Source: DDH964 sp963806685 (GTDB lineage Bacteria; Desulfobacterota; Desulfuromonadia; Desulfuromonadales; DDH964). Taken from it: DNA of 64,000 bases. The translations under genes were made by a program, and so were the position numbers. Below, piece by piece: positions 43,228 through 50,962 of the stretch. Position 1 is the first letter of the stretch. Each line of letters opens with the position of its first letter. The DNA lies in NCBI GenBank assembly GCA_963806685.1, contig CAWDZB010000014.1, positions 1-64,000 of the forward strand, read 5' to 3'. The notes below the pieces were generated by a model. The model was given only the letters and a program-made list of their open reading frames with translations. It did not search any database and had not been told where the DNA came from.

Positions 43228-44370
43228 TCAGGCGGCCGGCCGCGCCGAGCGGCACAGGGTGAGCAGCTCGCCGTCGGTCAGCGGCCGCTTGTTGCGCTGG
43301 GAAATGCTGCGCACCCGCTCGAGCAGGTCGTCGAGTTCCAGCCGGTTGAGTTCAATGCCGAGCTGGCGCAGGCGGTAGCCCAGGCCATTGCGCCCGGAAT
43401 GCTTGCCGACCACCAGCTGCCGGGAGAGGCCGACCTCGCCCGGATCGAACCCTTCGTAATTGCCGGGGAACTTGAGAACGCCGTCGGCATGCAGACCCGA
43501 TTCGTGGGCGAAGACCCGCTCGCCGACCACCGCCTTCCATTCCGGCACCGGACGGCTGCTGGCCTGACCGACGAAGCGGGAGATCTCGACCAGCCGTCTG
43601 GTATCGATCCCGGGATCGACGCCGCAGGCGTGCTTGAGGGCCATGACCACCTCCTCCAGGGCGGCGTTGCCGGCGCGTTCGCCGAGGCCGTTGACGGTGG
43701 TATTGACGAAGCGGGCCCCGGCCTTGATGCCGGCGATGGCGTTGGCGGTGGCCATGCCGAGATCGTTGTGGGTGTGGACCTCGATGTCGAGGTCGGGCAC
43801 CCGGCGGCGCAGGTAGCTGATGTGGTCGAAGGTGGTGAAGGGATCGAGGATGCCGAGGGTATCGCAGTAGCGGAAGCGCTCGGCGCCCAGGCTGCGGGCA
43901 ATTTCCATCAGCTCGGCGAGAAATTCCAGGTCGGCCCGGCTGGAGTCCTCGCCGCCGACGGAAACATAAAGGTCGTGCTCCTTGGCGAAACCGAGCGCCC
44001 GCTTGAGCTGCTCCTTGACCCAGCCGCGATCCTTGCGCAGCTTGTTGGCGATGTGCAGGTCGGAGACCGAAAGGGAAATGTCCACCGCTCTCACCCCGGT
44101 GGCCAGCGACGCCTGGATATCGGCGACGGTCGCCCGGTTCCAGGTGATCAGGCGGGCCTGGAGGCCAAGTTCGACCAGCGCCCGCACCGCGGCCTGCTCT
44201 TCGCGGCCCATCGCCGGAATACCGCATTCGAGTTCGCCGACGCCGATTTCGTCGAGCATTCGCGCGATGCGCTTCTTCTCCTTGAGGGAGAAGACCACGC
44301 CGGCGGTCTGTTCGCCGTCGCGAAGAGTCGTGTCGTCGATGATGATCTGCCGGTCGGTCACATTGTTCAT
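43228..44370 (-). CDS. nifV: Homocitrate synthase NifV
   Basis: NifV condenses acetyl-CoA and 2-oxoglutarate to R-homocitrate, the organic part of FeMo-co. The 380-residue protein has the DRE-TIM motifs DTTLRDGEQTAG near the start, EVHTHNDLGMATAN and NGLGERAGNAALEE. Isopropylmalate or citramalate synthases share these, but the short C-terminus and the position beside mod and nif genes favour NifV. Start at 44370 (MNNVTDRQIIIDD) follows GGAGG. Upstream lie an attenuator and a sigma-54 promoter. Confidence 0.92.
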   Translation of the reverse strand: MNNVTDRQIIIDDTTLRDGEQTAGVVFSLKEKKRIARMLDEIGVGELECGIPAMGREEQAAVRALVELGLQARLITWNRATVADIQASLATGVRAVDISLSVSDLHIANKLRKDRGWVKEQLKRALGFAKEHDLYVSVGGEDSSRADLEFLAELMEIARSLGAERFRYCDTLGILDPFTTFDHISYLRRRVPDLDIEVHTHNDLGMATANAIAGIKAGARFVNTTVNGLGERAGNAALEEVVMALKHACGVDPGIDTRRLVEISRFVGQASSRPVPEWKAVVGERVFAHESGLHADGVLKFPGNYEGFDPGEVGLSRQLVVGKHSGRNGLGYRLRQLGIELNRLELDDLLERVRSISQRNKRPLTDGELLTLCRSARPAA

Positions 44371-44393
44371 GGTGTACCTCCGTGCTGCAAACG

Positions 44394-44463
44394 AAAAAGC
44401 CCCGTGACCTGGGATGGTCGCGGGGCAGCGGTGCCGGTTCTGGTTGCCGGCAGCCCTGCCGGC
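44394..44463 (-). promoter_or_regulatory. nifV leader: two hexaloop hairpins plus overlapping terminator (ANTAR-type antitermination candidate)
   Basis: On the minus strand, hairpin P1 is GCCGGC-AGGGCT-GCCGGC (44463-44446), a perfect 6-bp stem with a six-base loop having A1 and G4. Ten bases later P2 is GGC-ACCGCT-GCC (44435-44424), again A1 and G4. The 3' arm of P2 is the first three bases of an 11-bp terminator stem (44426-44399) followed by TTTTT (44398-44394). P2 and the terminator are mutually exclusive, which is the layout of ANTAR antiterminator targets. It lies between the sigma-54 promoter and the nifV start, so every nifV transcript from that promoter must pass it. Confidence 0.65.
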
Positions 44464-44483
44464 GGGATTTGGGTTGACTAAAA

Positions 44484-44500
44484 AGCACAACCCGTGCCAA
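44484..44500 (-). promoter_or_regulatory. Sigma-54 promoter of nifV
   Basis: The minus strand reads TTGGCACGGGTTGTGCT. It matches YTGGCACGrNNNTTGCW at all positions except one (G for the first T of TTGC), with GG and GC at the required spacing. Transcription should start near 44474, 11 bases before hairpin P1. Confidence 0.8.
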
Positions 44501-44586
44501 GACGTAAACGGTGGAATGGGGCGGGCCGCGGCGGCAATTTCCCGGGCCGCTTGCCGCAAATCGTGGCAGAAGTGCGCATTTTCCGG

Positions 44587-45282
44587 TCAGCCCTCTCGAC
44601 CGCGGTTTACAGTCGCCAGGCCGGACAACCGCAGGAAGTTCCGCAGCAGCTGCTCCGCCGCTGTCGCCAGAGCCTCCTCCCGTTCCCGAAATTCCGCCAC
44701 CACCTCTGCCGCAGCTCCGGTCCAGCGTTGCCAGGATGCGACGATTTCCAGCGTGACTTCCGGGTGGAACTGCACCCCCCAGGCCCTCCCGGTCCGCACC
44801 ACCTGCCCCGGACAGTCGGCGGAAAAGGCCAGGTGATCGGCGCCGGCCGGGACAGCGAAAGAGTCGTTGTGCCATTGAAAAACGGCAAAGGCGGGTGGCA
44901 GGCCGACGAACAGGGGATCGGCCTGCCCGGCGGCCGTCAGCCGCAGGACCCGGCAACCCCGCTCGCCGCCGGCACCGGCCCGGACCTCGCCCCCCAGCAC
45001 CGCGGCCAGCAGCTGGCCGCCGAGGCAGATGTCCAGCTGGGGGATGTCCCGGGCCAGCAGTCCGTCCATGAAGCTTCGAACCGTCGCCAGGAAGGGATAG
45101 CGCCCCTGCTCGTGGACCCCCATGTAGCCGCCAAGCACGATAACGGCGGCCAGCGTCGCGAAATCGGGCGGAATTTCACCGAGATCGGGCCGCCAGGTGT
45201 TCCAGGGAACCTGCCAGGCATCGAGCAGCCGGGCGAAACGGCCAGCGGGGACCGCGGCGTCGTTCTGGACAAACAGGATCAT
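44587..45282 (-). CDS. Class I glutamine amidotransferase domain protein
   Basis: A 231-residue protein with the nucleophile Cys in LDICLGGQLLA and His-Glu in VQFHPEVTLE, so the triad is present. The usual GICLGHQ is altered to DICLGGQ. It resembles the free-standing amidotransferases annotated as GMP-synthase-like; the acceptor substrate is unknown. It follows modC by 45 bp and may be part of the molybdate operon. It ends 87 bp before the nifV promoter. Confidence 0.82.
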   Translation of the reverse strand: MILFVQNDAAVPAGRFARLLDAWQVPWNTWRPDLGEIPPDFATLAAVIVLGGYMGVHEQGRYPFLATVRSFMDGLLARDIPQLDICLGGQLLAAVLGGEVRAGAGGERGCRVLRLTAAGQADPLFVGLPPAFAVFQWHNDSFAVPAGADHLAFSADCPGQVVRTGRAWGVQFHPEVTLEIVASWQRWTGAAAEVVAEFREREEALATAAEQLLRNFLRLSGLATVNRGREG

Positions 45283-45327
45283 GTCGGGATTCCAGAAAGT
45301 AATTGAGCCCGGGAGAAGCCTGAACCG

Positions 45328-46383
45328 TCAATAGAGGCGGCGAAAGGCCGAGGCCTTGATCACCGCCACCACCTCGCTCCCCGGCTCCAGGCCCAGTTCA
45401 CGCTGCGCCTCGCCGACCACCTGGGAGACGAGCCGCTGCCCGCGGCAATCGAGCTCCACGCCGGTGCGCCGTCCCGCCTCGAAAATCGAGGTCACCCGGC
45501 ACGCCAGCATGTTGCGGGCACTGGTCGCCTCGGGATGGCGCTTGAAGAGGGTGATGTCCTTGGAGGAGAGCTCGAACATGCCTGGAGCCGCCTCACCGCC
45601 CGAGACCAGGATCAGCTCCTGGTCCCCCCAGCGGTAGACGAAGAGGCCGTCGTGTTCGCGCGGTGCCCTGAGTTCCAGCAAGTTGCTGAAACCGACCGGG
45701 CTCGTGCCCATGCGGCGCCGGGCCAGGTCGTCGGCGGAGGTCTGGGCGCCGAGCTGGCCATGCACGAATTCGAGCACCTGGTCGGTCATCAGCCGCATCT
45801 CGTTGAGAGAGTGGCTGATGAAGATCAGTGGCAGGTCGAACTCGGCGAAGACCTTTTTCAGGTAGGGAATGATCTGGTATTTGAGCCCTTCGTCGAGGCC
45901 GGTGAGCGGCTCGTCCATAAGGATCAGCCGCGGGGCGGCCAAGACCGTGCGCCCGAGGGCGACCCGCTGGCGTTCGCCGCCGGAGAGGCTGCCGACGCCG
46001 CGGTTGAGCAGCGGCCCGATATTGAGCACCTCGACCAAGGCGTCGATATCGATGACGCGCTCGTTTTTGGGGATGCGTTTATAGCCGTAAAGGAGATTGC
46101 GGCGCACGTTCATGTGCGGAAAGAGGTGGGAATGCTGGAAAACCACCCCGACCCGGCGCTGCTCCGGGGTGCGGTTGATGCCCCGGGCGCTGTCGAAGAG
46201 CAGATCGCCGTCGAGGCGGATCGTCCCCCGGTCGGGCACCAGCAGCCCGGAAAGCATGTGCATCAGGGTTGACTTGCCGCTCCCCGACGGTCCGAAGACC
46301 CCGACATGGCGGCCTTCCACCGAGAAGTCGGCGGCGAAGCGGAATTCCCCCAGGGTCTTTTCCAGGCAGACGTCGAGTATCAT
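45328..46383 (-). CDS. modC: Molybdate ABC transporter ATP-binding protein ModC
   Basis: ModC powers molybdate import. The 351-residue ATPase has Walker A GPSGSGKST, signature LSGGERQRVALGR, Walker B LILMDEPLTGLD and the switch His in FISHSLNE. The C-terminal 90 residues form a TOBE/MOP oxyanion-binding domain (ARNMLACRVTSIFEAGRRTG), typical of ModC. Its ATG overlaps the modB stop by 4 bp (ATGA). Confidence 0.95.
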   Translation of the reverse strand: MILDVCLEKTLGEFRFAADFSVEGRHVGVFGPSGSGKSTLMHMLSGLLVPDRGTIRLDGDLLFDSARGINRTPEQRRVGVVFQHSHLFPHMNVRRNLLYGYKRIPKNERVIDIDALVEVLNIGPLLNRGVGSLSGGERQRVALGRTVLAAPRLILMDEPLTGLDEGLKYQIIPYLKKVFAEFDLPLIFISHSLNEMRLMTDQVLEFVHGQLGAQTSADDLARRRMGTSPVGFSNLLELRAPREHDGLFVYRWGDQELILVSGGEAAPGMFELSSKDITLFKRHPEATSARNMLACRVTSIFEAGRRTGVELDCRGQRLVSQVVGEAQRELGLEPGSEVVAVIKASAFRRLY

Positions 46384-47069
46384 TGCCGACGTCCCCGGTT
46401 GAAGCGCCGGACCAGCCCCTCGTTGAGAATCAGTACGCTCAGCGCCAGGACGATGGAAACCAGGCAGAGGCCCAGCGCCATGCGGTCGCCGCCGGGGGTG
46501 CTGGTGTAGTCGTAGATCGCCAGCGGGATAGTTTGGGTCACGCCGGGGATATTGCCGGCGATGACGATGGTGGCGCCGAATTCGCCGAGACTGCGGGCGA
46601 ACATCAGCGTCGCCCCGGCCAGGATGGCCCGTATCGAGAGGGGCAGGATCACGGTCAGCAGGGTGTCGTACCAGCGGGCACCGAGCGTCCGCGAGGCCTG
46701 CGCCAGGCGCGGGTCGATCGCCTCCATGCCGATGCGGATGGAGCGCACCAGAAGCGGAAACCCGACCACCATCGAGGCGATCACCGCCGCCTTCCAGGTG
46801 AAGACGATCTGCACCCCCAGCTTCGCCAGCCAGCTGCCGAGCCAGCCCCGGCTCCCCAGGGTCAGCAGCAGCAGATAGCCCACCACCACCGGCGGCAGCA
46901 CCAGCGGCAGGTTGACGATGCCGTCGAAAAGGGCCTTGCCCGGCAGGCGGCTGAAGACCAGCAGGTAGGCCGCGGCGAAGCCGAAGGGGAGCGAGATCAC
47001 GGTCGCGGTGATCGCCACCCGGGCGGAGAGCTCCATCGCCTGCCAGTCACTGGGGGTGAATTCAAGCAT
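46380..47069 (-). CDS. modB: Molybdate ABC transporter permease ModB
   Basis: A 229-residue permease with about five membrane helices and the EAA loop RTLGARWYDTLLTVILPLS that contacts ModC. It has the LPPVVVGYLLL segment typical of ModB. It lies between modA and modC, with coupling to modC. Confidence 0.95.
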   Translation of the reverse strand: MLEFTPSDWQAMELSARVAITATVISLPFGFAAAYLLVFSRLPGKALFDGIVNLPLVLPPVVVGYLLLLTLGSRGWLGSWLAKLGVQIVFTWKAAVIASMVVGFPLLVRSIRIGMEAIDPRLAQASRTLGARWYDTLLTVILPLSIRAILAGATLMFARSLGEFGATIVIAGNIPGVTQTIPLAIYDYTSTPGGDRMALGLCLVSIVLALSVLILNEGLVRRFNRGRRQ

Positions 47070-47126
47070 GAGGGGTGGTCCCCGGTTGGTTGTCCGTTGT
47101 CAATCGTGGTCCCTGGCCGGCTTTGC

Positions 47127-47864
47127 TCATTTCACCACGAACCCGTACTTTTCCAGGATCTTTGCCGCCGCAGGCGTTCCGAGAAAGGCGTAGAAAGCGG
47201 CCGCAGCCGGATTCTTCGCCCCCGCGACGGTGAGGCCGACCGGGTAGCTCACCGGGTCGTAAAGATCCTGGGGCACTTCAAGGAGTATCACTGCTCTCTG
47301 AACGAGCAGGGCATCGGTTTTGTAAACAAAGGCGGCATCGACCTCACCGCGATCGGCGTAGGCAAGGGCCTGGCGCACGTCCTGGGTCATGACCAGCCGC
47401 CCCTGGAGCTGCTGGTAGACCCCGGCGGCCTGGAGGGCCTGCACGGCATATTGCCCCGCCGGCACACTCTTGGGACTGCCGAGGGCGATGCGCTGGAGCC
47501 TGGCGAGGTCGGAGAGGGAGGTCAAAGCCAGGTCTTTTCTTCCGACCAGGACCAGAGAGTTGTAGGCCAGAGTCCGTTCCTGGCCGGAAGCGATGCGCCG
47601 CTGGTCAACCAGGTAGGCCATCCATTTCGGGTTAGCGGAAATGAAGATGTCCGCCGGCGCGCCCTGGGCAATCTGCTTGGCCAGGGCCCCGGAGGAGGCG
47701 AAATTTCTGTTGACCGTAATCTCGCCATGACTGGTGTGAAAAACCTTGGCGAGTTCGGTCACCGCCTCGTTGGTACTGGCTGCGGCAGATATGGTGAGCT
47801 CTCCGGCCAGAGCCGGTCCCCCGAGGAGCAGAAAGAAAACCACCGTCAGAAACCATTTCCGCAT
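47127..47864 (-). CDS. modA: Molybdate ABC transporter substrate-binding protein ModA
   Basis: A 245-residue periplasmic protein. The signal peptide is MRKWFLTVVFFLLLGGPALA, cleaved before GELTISAAAS; the binding motifs SAAASTNEAV, NFASSGALAKQI and GAPADIFISA match ModA. I chose the ATG at 47864 because GGAGA lies six bases upstream; an ATG two codons earlier touches that site. It opens modABC and is divergent from nifE, with an operator-like palindrome 22 bp upstream. Confidence 0.95.
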   Translation of the reverse strand: MRKWFLTVVFFLLLGGPALAGELTISAAASTNEAVTELAKVFHTSHGEITVNRNFASSGALAKQIAQGAPADIFISANPKWMAYLVDQRRIASGQERTLAYNSLVLVGRKDLALTSLSDLARLQRIALGSPKSVPAGQYAVQALQAAGVYQQLQGRLVMTQDVRQALAYADRGEVDAAFVYKTDALLVQRAVILLEVPQDLYDPVSYPVGLTVAGAKNPAAAAFYAFLGTPAAAKILEKYGFVVK

Positions 47865-47886
47865 AGCCATTCTCCATTTTAAGTGG

Positions 47887-47903
47887 ATGACAATGGTTAT
47901 CAT
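47887..47903. promoter_or_regulatory. Operator-like palindrome upstream of modA
   Basis: ATGACAA-TGG-TTATCAT is a 7-3-7 inverted repeat with one mismatch, centred 31 bp before the modA start codon. Its sequence resembles a Fur box half-site pair more than the E. coli ModE site. A ModE-like or metal regulator is possible; I cannot tell which. Confidence 0.4.
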
Positions 47904-48156
47904 TGCAGGAACCGTGCGGAACTTCGCTCACCGCCCCGAGGAAGGCCCGTCCGGCAGGGCGCGAACGCCTTGCAAGGGCCTGGGAAAACAGGCATAAAAT
48001 GGGTTTCCTGGATAACGGGACGCAAGCCGGGGCACCGAGGCTGCTGTCGGTCGGAAGAGAGGGGTGCTGCTCAAAAATTAGGCTGAATGCCCACATACTG
48101 CCCTCCGGCAACTATCCCCTGGAGAGCTTTTCTTTCCATTTCAACACCTTGCCGAC

Positions 48157-48173
48157 CTGGCGAGGGTTTTGCA
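48157..48173 (+). promoter_or_regulatory. Sigma-54 promoter of the nifEN operon
   Basis: CTGGCGAGGGTTTTGCA keeps the essential GG and TTGC elements at the exact -24/-12 spacing (YTGGC...TTGCW), with two changes in the variable part of the -24 box. It lies 117 bp before the nifE start. Confidence 0.75.
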
Positions 48174-48289
48174 GCTGGGGATATAGAGCAGTCACGACCG
48201 CCCCGCCAAAGCCGCCGGCCCGGCCGCCTCCCTCCCAACGAAGCGAAGGAGCTGACTTCCGACCGACATCTATCGGAAAGGATCAGACC

Positions 48290-49642
48290 TTGGCGAACAA
48301 ACCGAAAATCAGGGAGCTCCTCGACGAGCGCGCCTGTTCCCACAGCCCGACCAAGAAGAACGCCTGCAACGCGCCGACCCCCGGGGCGACCACCGGCGGC
48401 TGCGCCTTCGAGGGGGCACAGATCACCCTCTTCCCCTACGCCGACGCCGCACACATCGTCCACGGCCCGATCACCTGCCTCGGTTCCTCCTGGGAAACCC
48501 GCGCCACCAGGAACAGCTGGGAAGGACGCGATTTGACCCAGATGGGTTTCACCACCGGCATTTCCATGAACGACGTGGTCTTCGGCGGCGAGGAGAAACT
48601 GGCCGAGGCCATCGACTACGTGGTGCTGCGCTATGCTCCGCAGGCGGTCTTCGTCTACTCCACCTGCGTCACCGCGATGATTGGCGACGATCTTGACGCG
48701 GTCTGCAAGCTGGCCGCCAACCGCCACGACCTGCCGGTGGTGCCGGTCCACGCCCCGGGTTTCGTCGGCAGCAAAAACCTCGGCAGCCGCCTCGGCGGCG
48801 AGGCGGTGCTGGCGCACTTGATCGGCACCGCCGAGCCCGAACTCACCACCCACTTCGACATCAACCTGATCGGCGACTACAACGTTACCGGCGACATGTG
48901 GCAGTACACGCCGATTTTGGAGGAGCTCGGTATCCGCGTCCTTGCCACCCTCTCCGGCGACGGCCGGGTGGCCCGCATCCGCACCGCCCATCGGGCCAAA
49001 CTCAACGTCCTGGTCTGCGCCAAGTCGCTGGTCTCGCTGACCCGGAAGATGGAAGAGCGCTACGGCATCCCGTCGATTTCCCTCTCCTTCTACGGCAAGC
49101 GCGACACCAGCGCCGGGCTGCTGGCCATCGCCGAAGCTCTCGGCGATGCCGACCTTGTCGCGCGCACAAAGGCGCTGATCGCGCGCGAGGAAGCGAAGCT
49201 GGAGGAGCGGCTGGCCCCGTACCGCGCCCTCTTCGCCGGCAAGAAGGCGGTCCTCAACACCGGCGGCAACAAGGCCTGGTCGATCGCCGCGGCCCTACAG
49301 GACCTGGGGATCGAGGTGGTGGCCACCGCGGTCGGCAAGTCGACCGAGGACGACAAGGAGAAGGCCAGAAAGTACCTCGGCCCCGACGGCGTCCTGATGA
49401 CCAAGCCGGGGCAGGAGCAGGCGAAAATCATCGACCAGACCAAGGCCGATCTGCTCCTCGCCGGCGGGCGCAGCCTCTACACGGCGATCAAGAAGGGGAT
49501 CGCTTTCGCCGACGTCAACCAGGAGAAGAAGAAGAGCTACGGCGGCTATGCCGGCCTGCTCAACCTGGCGGAGGACCTGAAGCACGCGTTGGAGACGCCG
49601 GTCTTCCGTAACGTGGCCAGGAGGGCGCCATGGGAGAAGTGA
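48290..49642 (+). CDS. nifE: Nitrogenase FeMo-cofactor scaffold NifE
   Basis: NifE with NifN forms the scaffold where NifB-co matures to FeMo-co. The 450-residue protein has the cluster cysteines Cys38 (ATTGGCAFEGAQ), Cys63 (HGPITCLGSSW) and Cys126 (VYSTCVTAMIGDD), with the same spacing as in Azotobacter NifE, and HAPGFVGSKNLG. The start is TTG at 48290 with AAGGA eight bases upstream; all longer frames lack a ribosome site. It overlaps nifN by 13 bp and is preceded by a sigma-54 promoter. Confidence 0.95.
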   Translation: MANKPKIRELLDERACSHSPTKKNACNAPTPGATTGGCAFEGAQITLFPYADAAHIVHGPITCLGSSWETRATRNSWEGRDLTQMGFTTGISMNDVVFGGEEKLAEAIDYVVLRYAPQAVFVYSTCVTAMIGDDLDAVCKLAANRHDLPVVPVHAPGFVGSKNLGSRLGGEAVLAHLIGTAEPELTTHFDINLIGDYNVTGDMWQYTPILEELGIRVLATLSGDGRVARIRTAHRAKLNVLVCAKSLVSLTRKMEERYGIPSISLSFYGKRDTSAGLLAIAEALGDADLVARTKALIAREEAKLEERLAPYRALFAGKKAVLNTGGNKAWSIAAALQDLGIEVVATAVGKSTEDDKEKARKYLGPDGVLMTKPGQEQAKIIDQTKADLLLAGGRSLYTAIKKGIAFADVNQEKKKSYGGYAGLLNLAEDLKHALETPVFRNVARRAPWEK

Positions 49643-50931
49643 TGCACAAGTCGTCCAAGCCGCTGCTGGTCAATCCCCACAAGCTTTCCCGGCCGATGGG
49701 GGCGACCCTGGCCTTTCTCGGCGTCGACAACTGCATGCCGCTGATGCACGGCGGCCAGGGGTGCACCTCCTTCACCAAGGTCTACTTCACCCGCCACTTC
49801 GCCGAGCCGATCGCCATCCAGACCACCGCGGTGACTGATGTCACCGCGATCCTCGACGGCGGCGACTACAGCATCGTCGAGGCGGTGAAGAACATCACCG
49901 CCAAGGTCTCCCCAAGCCTGATCGGCCTGCACACTACCGGGCTGACCGAGACCAAGGGGGACGATATCCGCGGCGTGGCATCGAAGGTCGATTTCCCGCT
50001 GGTCTGGGTCAACACCCCCGACTACGAAGGGGGGCTGGAGAGTGGCTGGGGGATGGCCACCAAGGCACTGATCGAACAGCTGACCGCACCTTCGGAAATC
50101 GTCGACGACAACAAACTGGTGCTGCTGCCCCACGTCGGCCTGACCCCGATCGAGGTCGAGAAAATCAAGGAGTTCATCGCCGCCTTCGGCTTTGAAGTGC
50201 TGGCCCTGCCCGACCTCTCCACCTCCCTCGACGGCCACCTCGGCGAAAAGCAGAGCGCCCTCTCCAGCGGCGGCATCGCCGTCGAGCAGATCCGAGCCCT
50301 CGGCGATGCCGGGCTGGTACTCAGCATCGGCGCTTCGATGCAGTTGTCCGCCGAGGCGCTGCTGAAAAAGAACCCGGCGATGCGCCACCACCATCTTCCC
50401 CACCTGCAGGGGCTGGAAGCGACCGACAACCTGGTGGCGCTGCTGCTGAAAGAGACCGGCTTCGAAACCCCGCCGCCGGCCGTCGCCCGTTGGCGCAAAC
50501 GCCTGCAGGACGTCCTGCTCGACTGCCACTTCGCCCTCGGTCAGACCCGCTTCCTGCTCGCCGGCGAACCCGACCTCCTCGCCGGCCAGTGCCAGGCGCT
50601 CTTCGAAGCCGGAGGCCAGGTCCGAGTTGCCGTGACCACCGTCGACTCGCCGCAACTGGAGATGCTTCCGGCGGCGCAGGTTCTAGTCGGCGATCTCGAG
50701 GACGCGGAGGACCGCCAGCAGGACTTCGACCTGCTGCTGACCAACGGCCACGGCGAAGCCCTCGCCCACCGCTGCGGCAAGGCGCTGGTGGTGCGCGGTC
50801 TGCCCAACTGGGAGGAGGTCGGGGCGCAGTTGCAGTGCGACATCCTCTACGAAGGGGATGCACGCTTCCTCTGCGAGGTGGCCAATGCTGCAACCAGGTG
50901 GCGTGAGACAAACGAGCCTGGTCACAACTGA
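49630..50931 (+). CDS. nifN: Nitrogenase FeMo-cofactor scaffold NifN
   Basis: The 433-residue partner of NifE. It has the single cluster ligand region CMPLMHGGQGCTSF (Cys45 equals the Azotobacter NifN ligand by position) and IGLHTTGLTETKGDD. Length is normal and no NifB or NifX domain is fused. AGGAGGG precedes the ATG inside the nifE 3' end, so translation is coupled and subunits should be made in equal amounts. Confidence 0.94.
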   Translation: MGEVMHKSSKPLLVNPHKLSRPMGATLAFLGVDNCMPLMHGGQGCTSFTKVYFTRHFAEPIAIQTTAVTDVTAILDGGDYSIVEAVKNITAKVSPSLIGLHTTGLTETKGDDIRGVASKVDFPLVWVNTPDYEGGLESGWGMATKALIEQLTAPSEIVDDNKLVLLPHVGLTPIEVEKIKEFIAAFGFEVLALPDLSTSLDGHLGEKQSALSSGGIAVEQIRALGDAGLVLSIGASMQLSAEALLKKNPAMRHHHLPHLQGLEATDNLVALLLKETGFETPPPAVARWRKRLQDVLLDCHFALGQTRFLLAGEPDLLAGQCQALFEAGGQVRVAVTTVDSPQLEMLPAAQVLVGDLEDAEDRQQDFDLLLTNGHGEALAHRCGKALVVRGLPNWEEVGAQLQCDILYEGDARFLCEVANAATRWRETNEPGHN

Positions 50932-50954
50932 TCTGACCGATCGGTCTGACGATA
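50929..50954. repeat. Short palindromic repeat between nifN and the nifU/Q gene
   Basis: The centre GACCGATCGGTC is a perfect 12-bp palindrome, extended as CTGACCGATCGGTCTGAC. It resembles the element at 23638-23668 and lies in a 31-bp gap. Confidence 0.5.
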
Positions 50955-50962
50955 GAGGGAGC

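Larger units (their letters stand above)
47865..48289. other. Divergent control region between modA and nifE
   Basis: These 425 bp hold no credible gene. They carry the modA operator-like palindrome (47887-47903), the nifE sigma-54 promoter (48157-48173) and a leader of about 105 nt before nifE with a CCGA/TCGG hairpin near 48268. I found no TGT-N10-ACA site for NifA on either strand, so the activator is probably another enhancer-binding protein. Confidence 0.55.

Noticed and set aside
47904..48156. NifA upstream activator site (TGT-N10-ACA) for nifE
   Set aside because: The best match is TGT-N10-AGA at about 48045; no true site was found on either strand.
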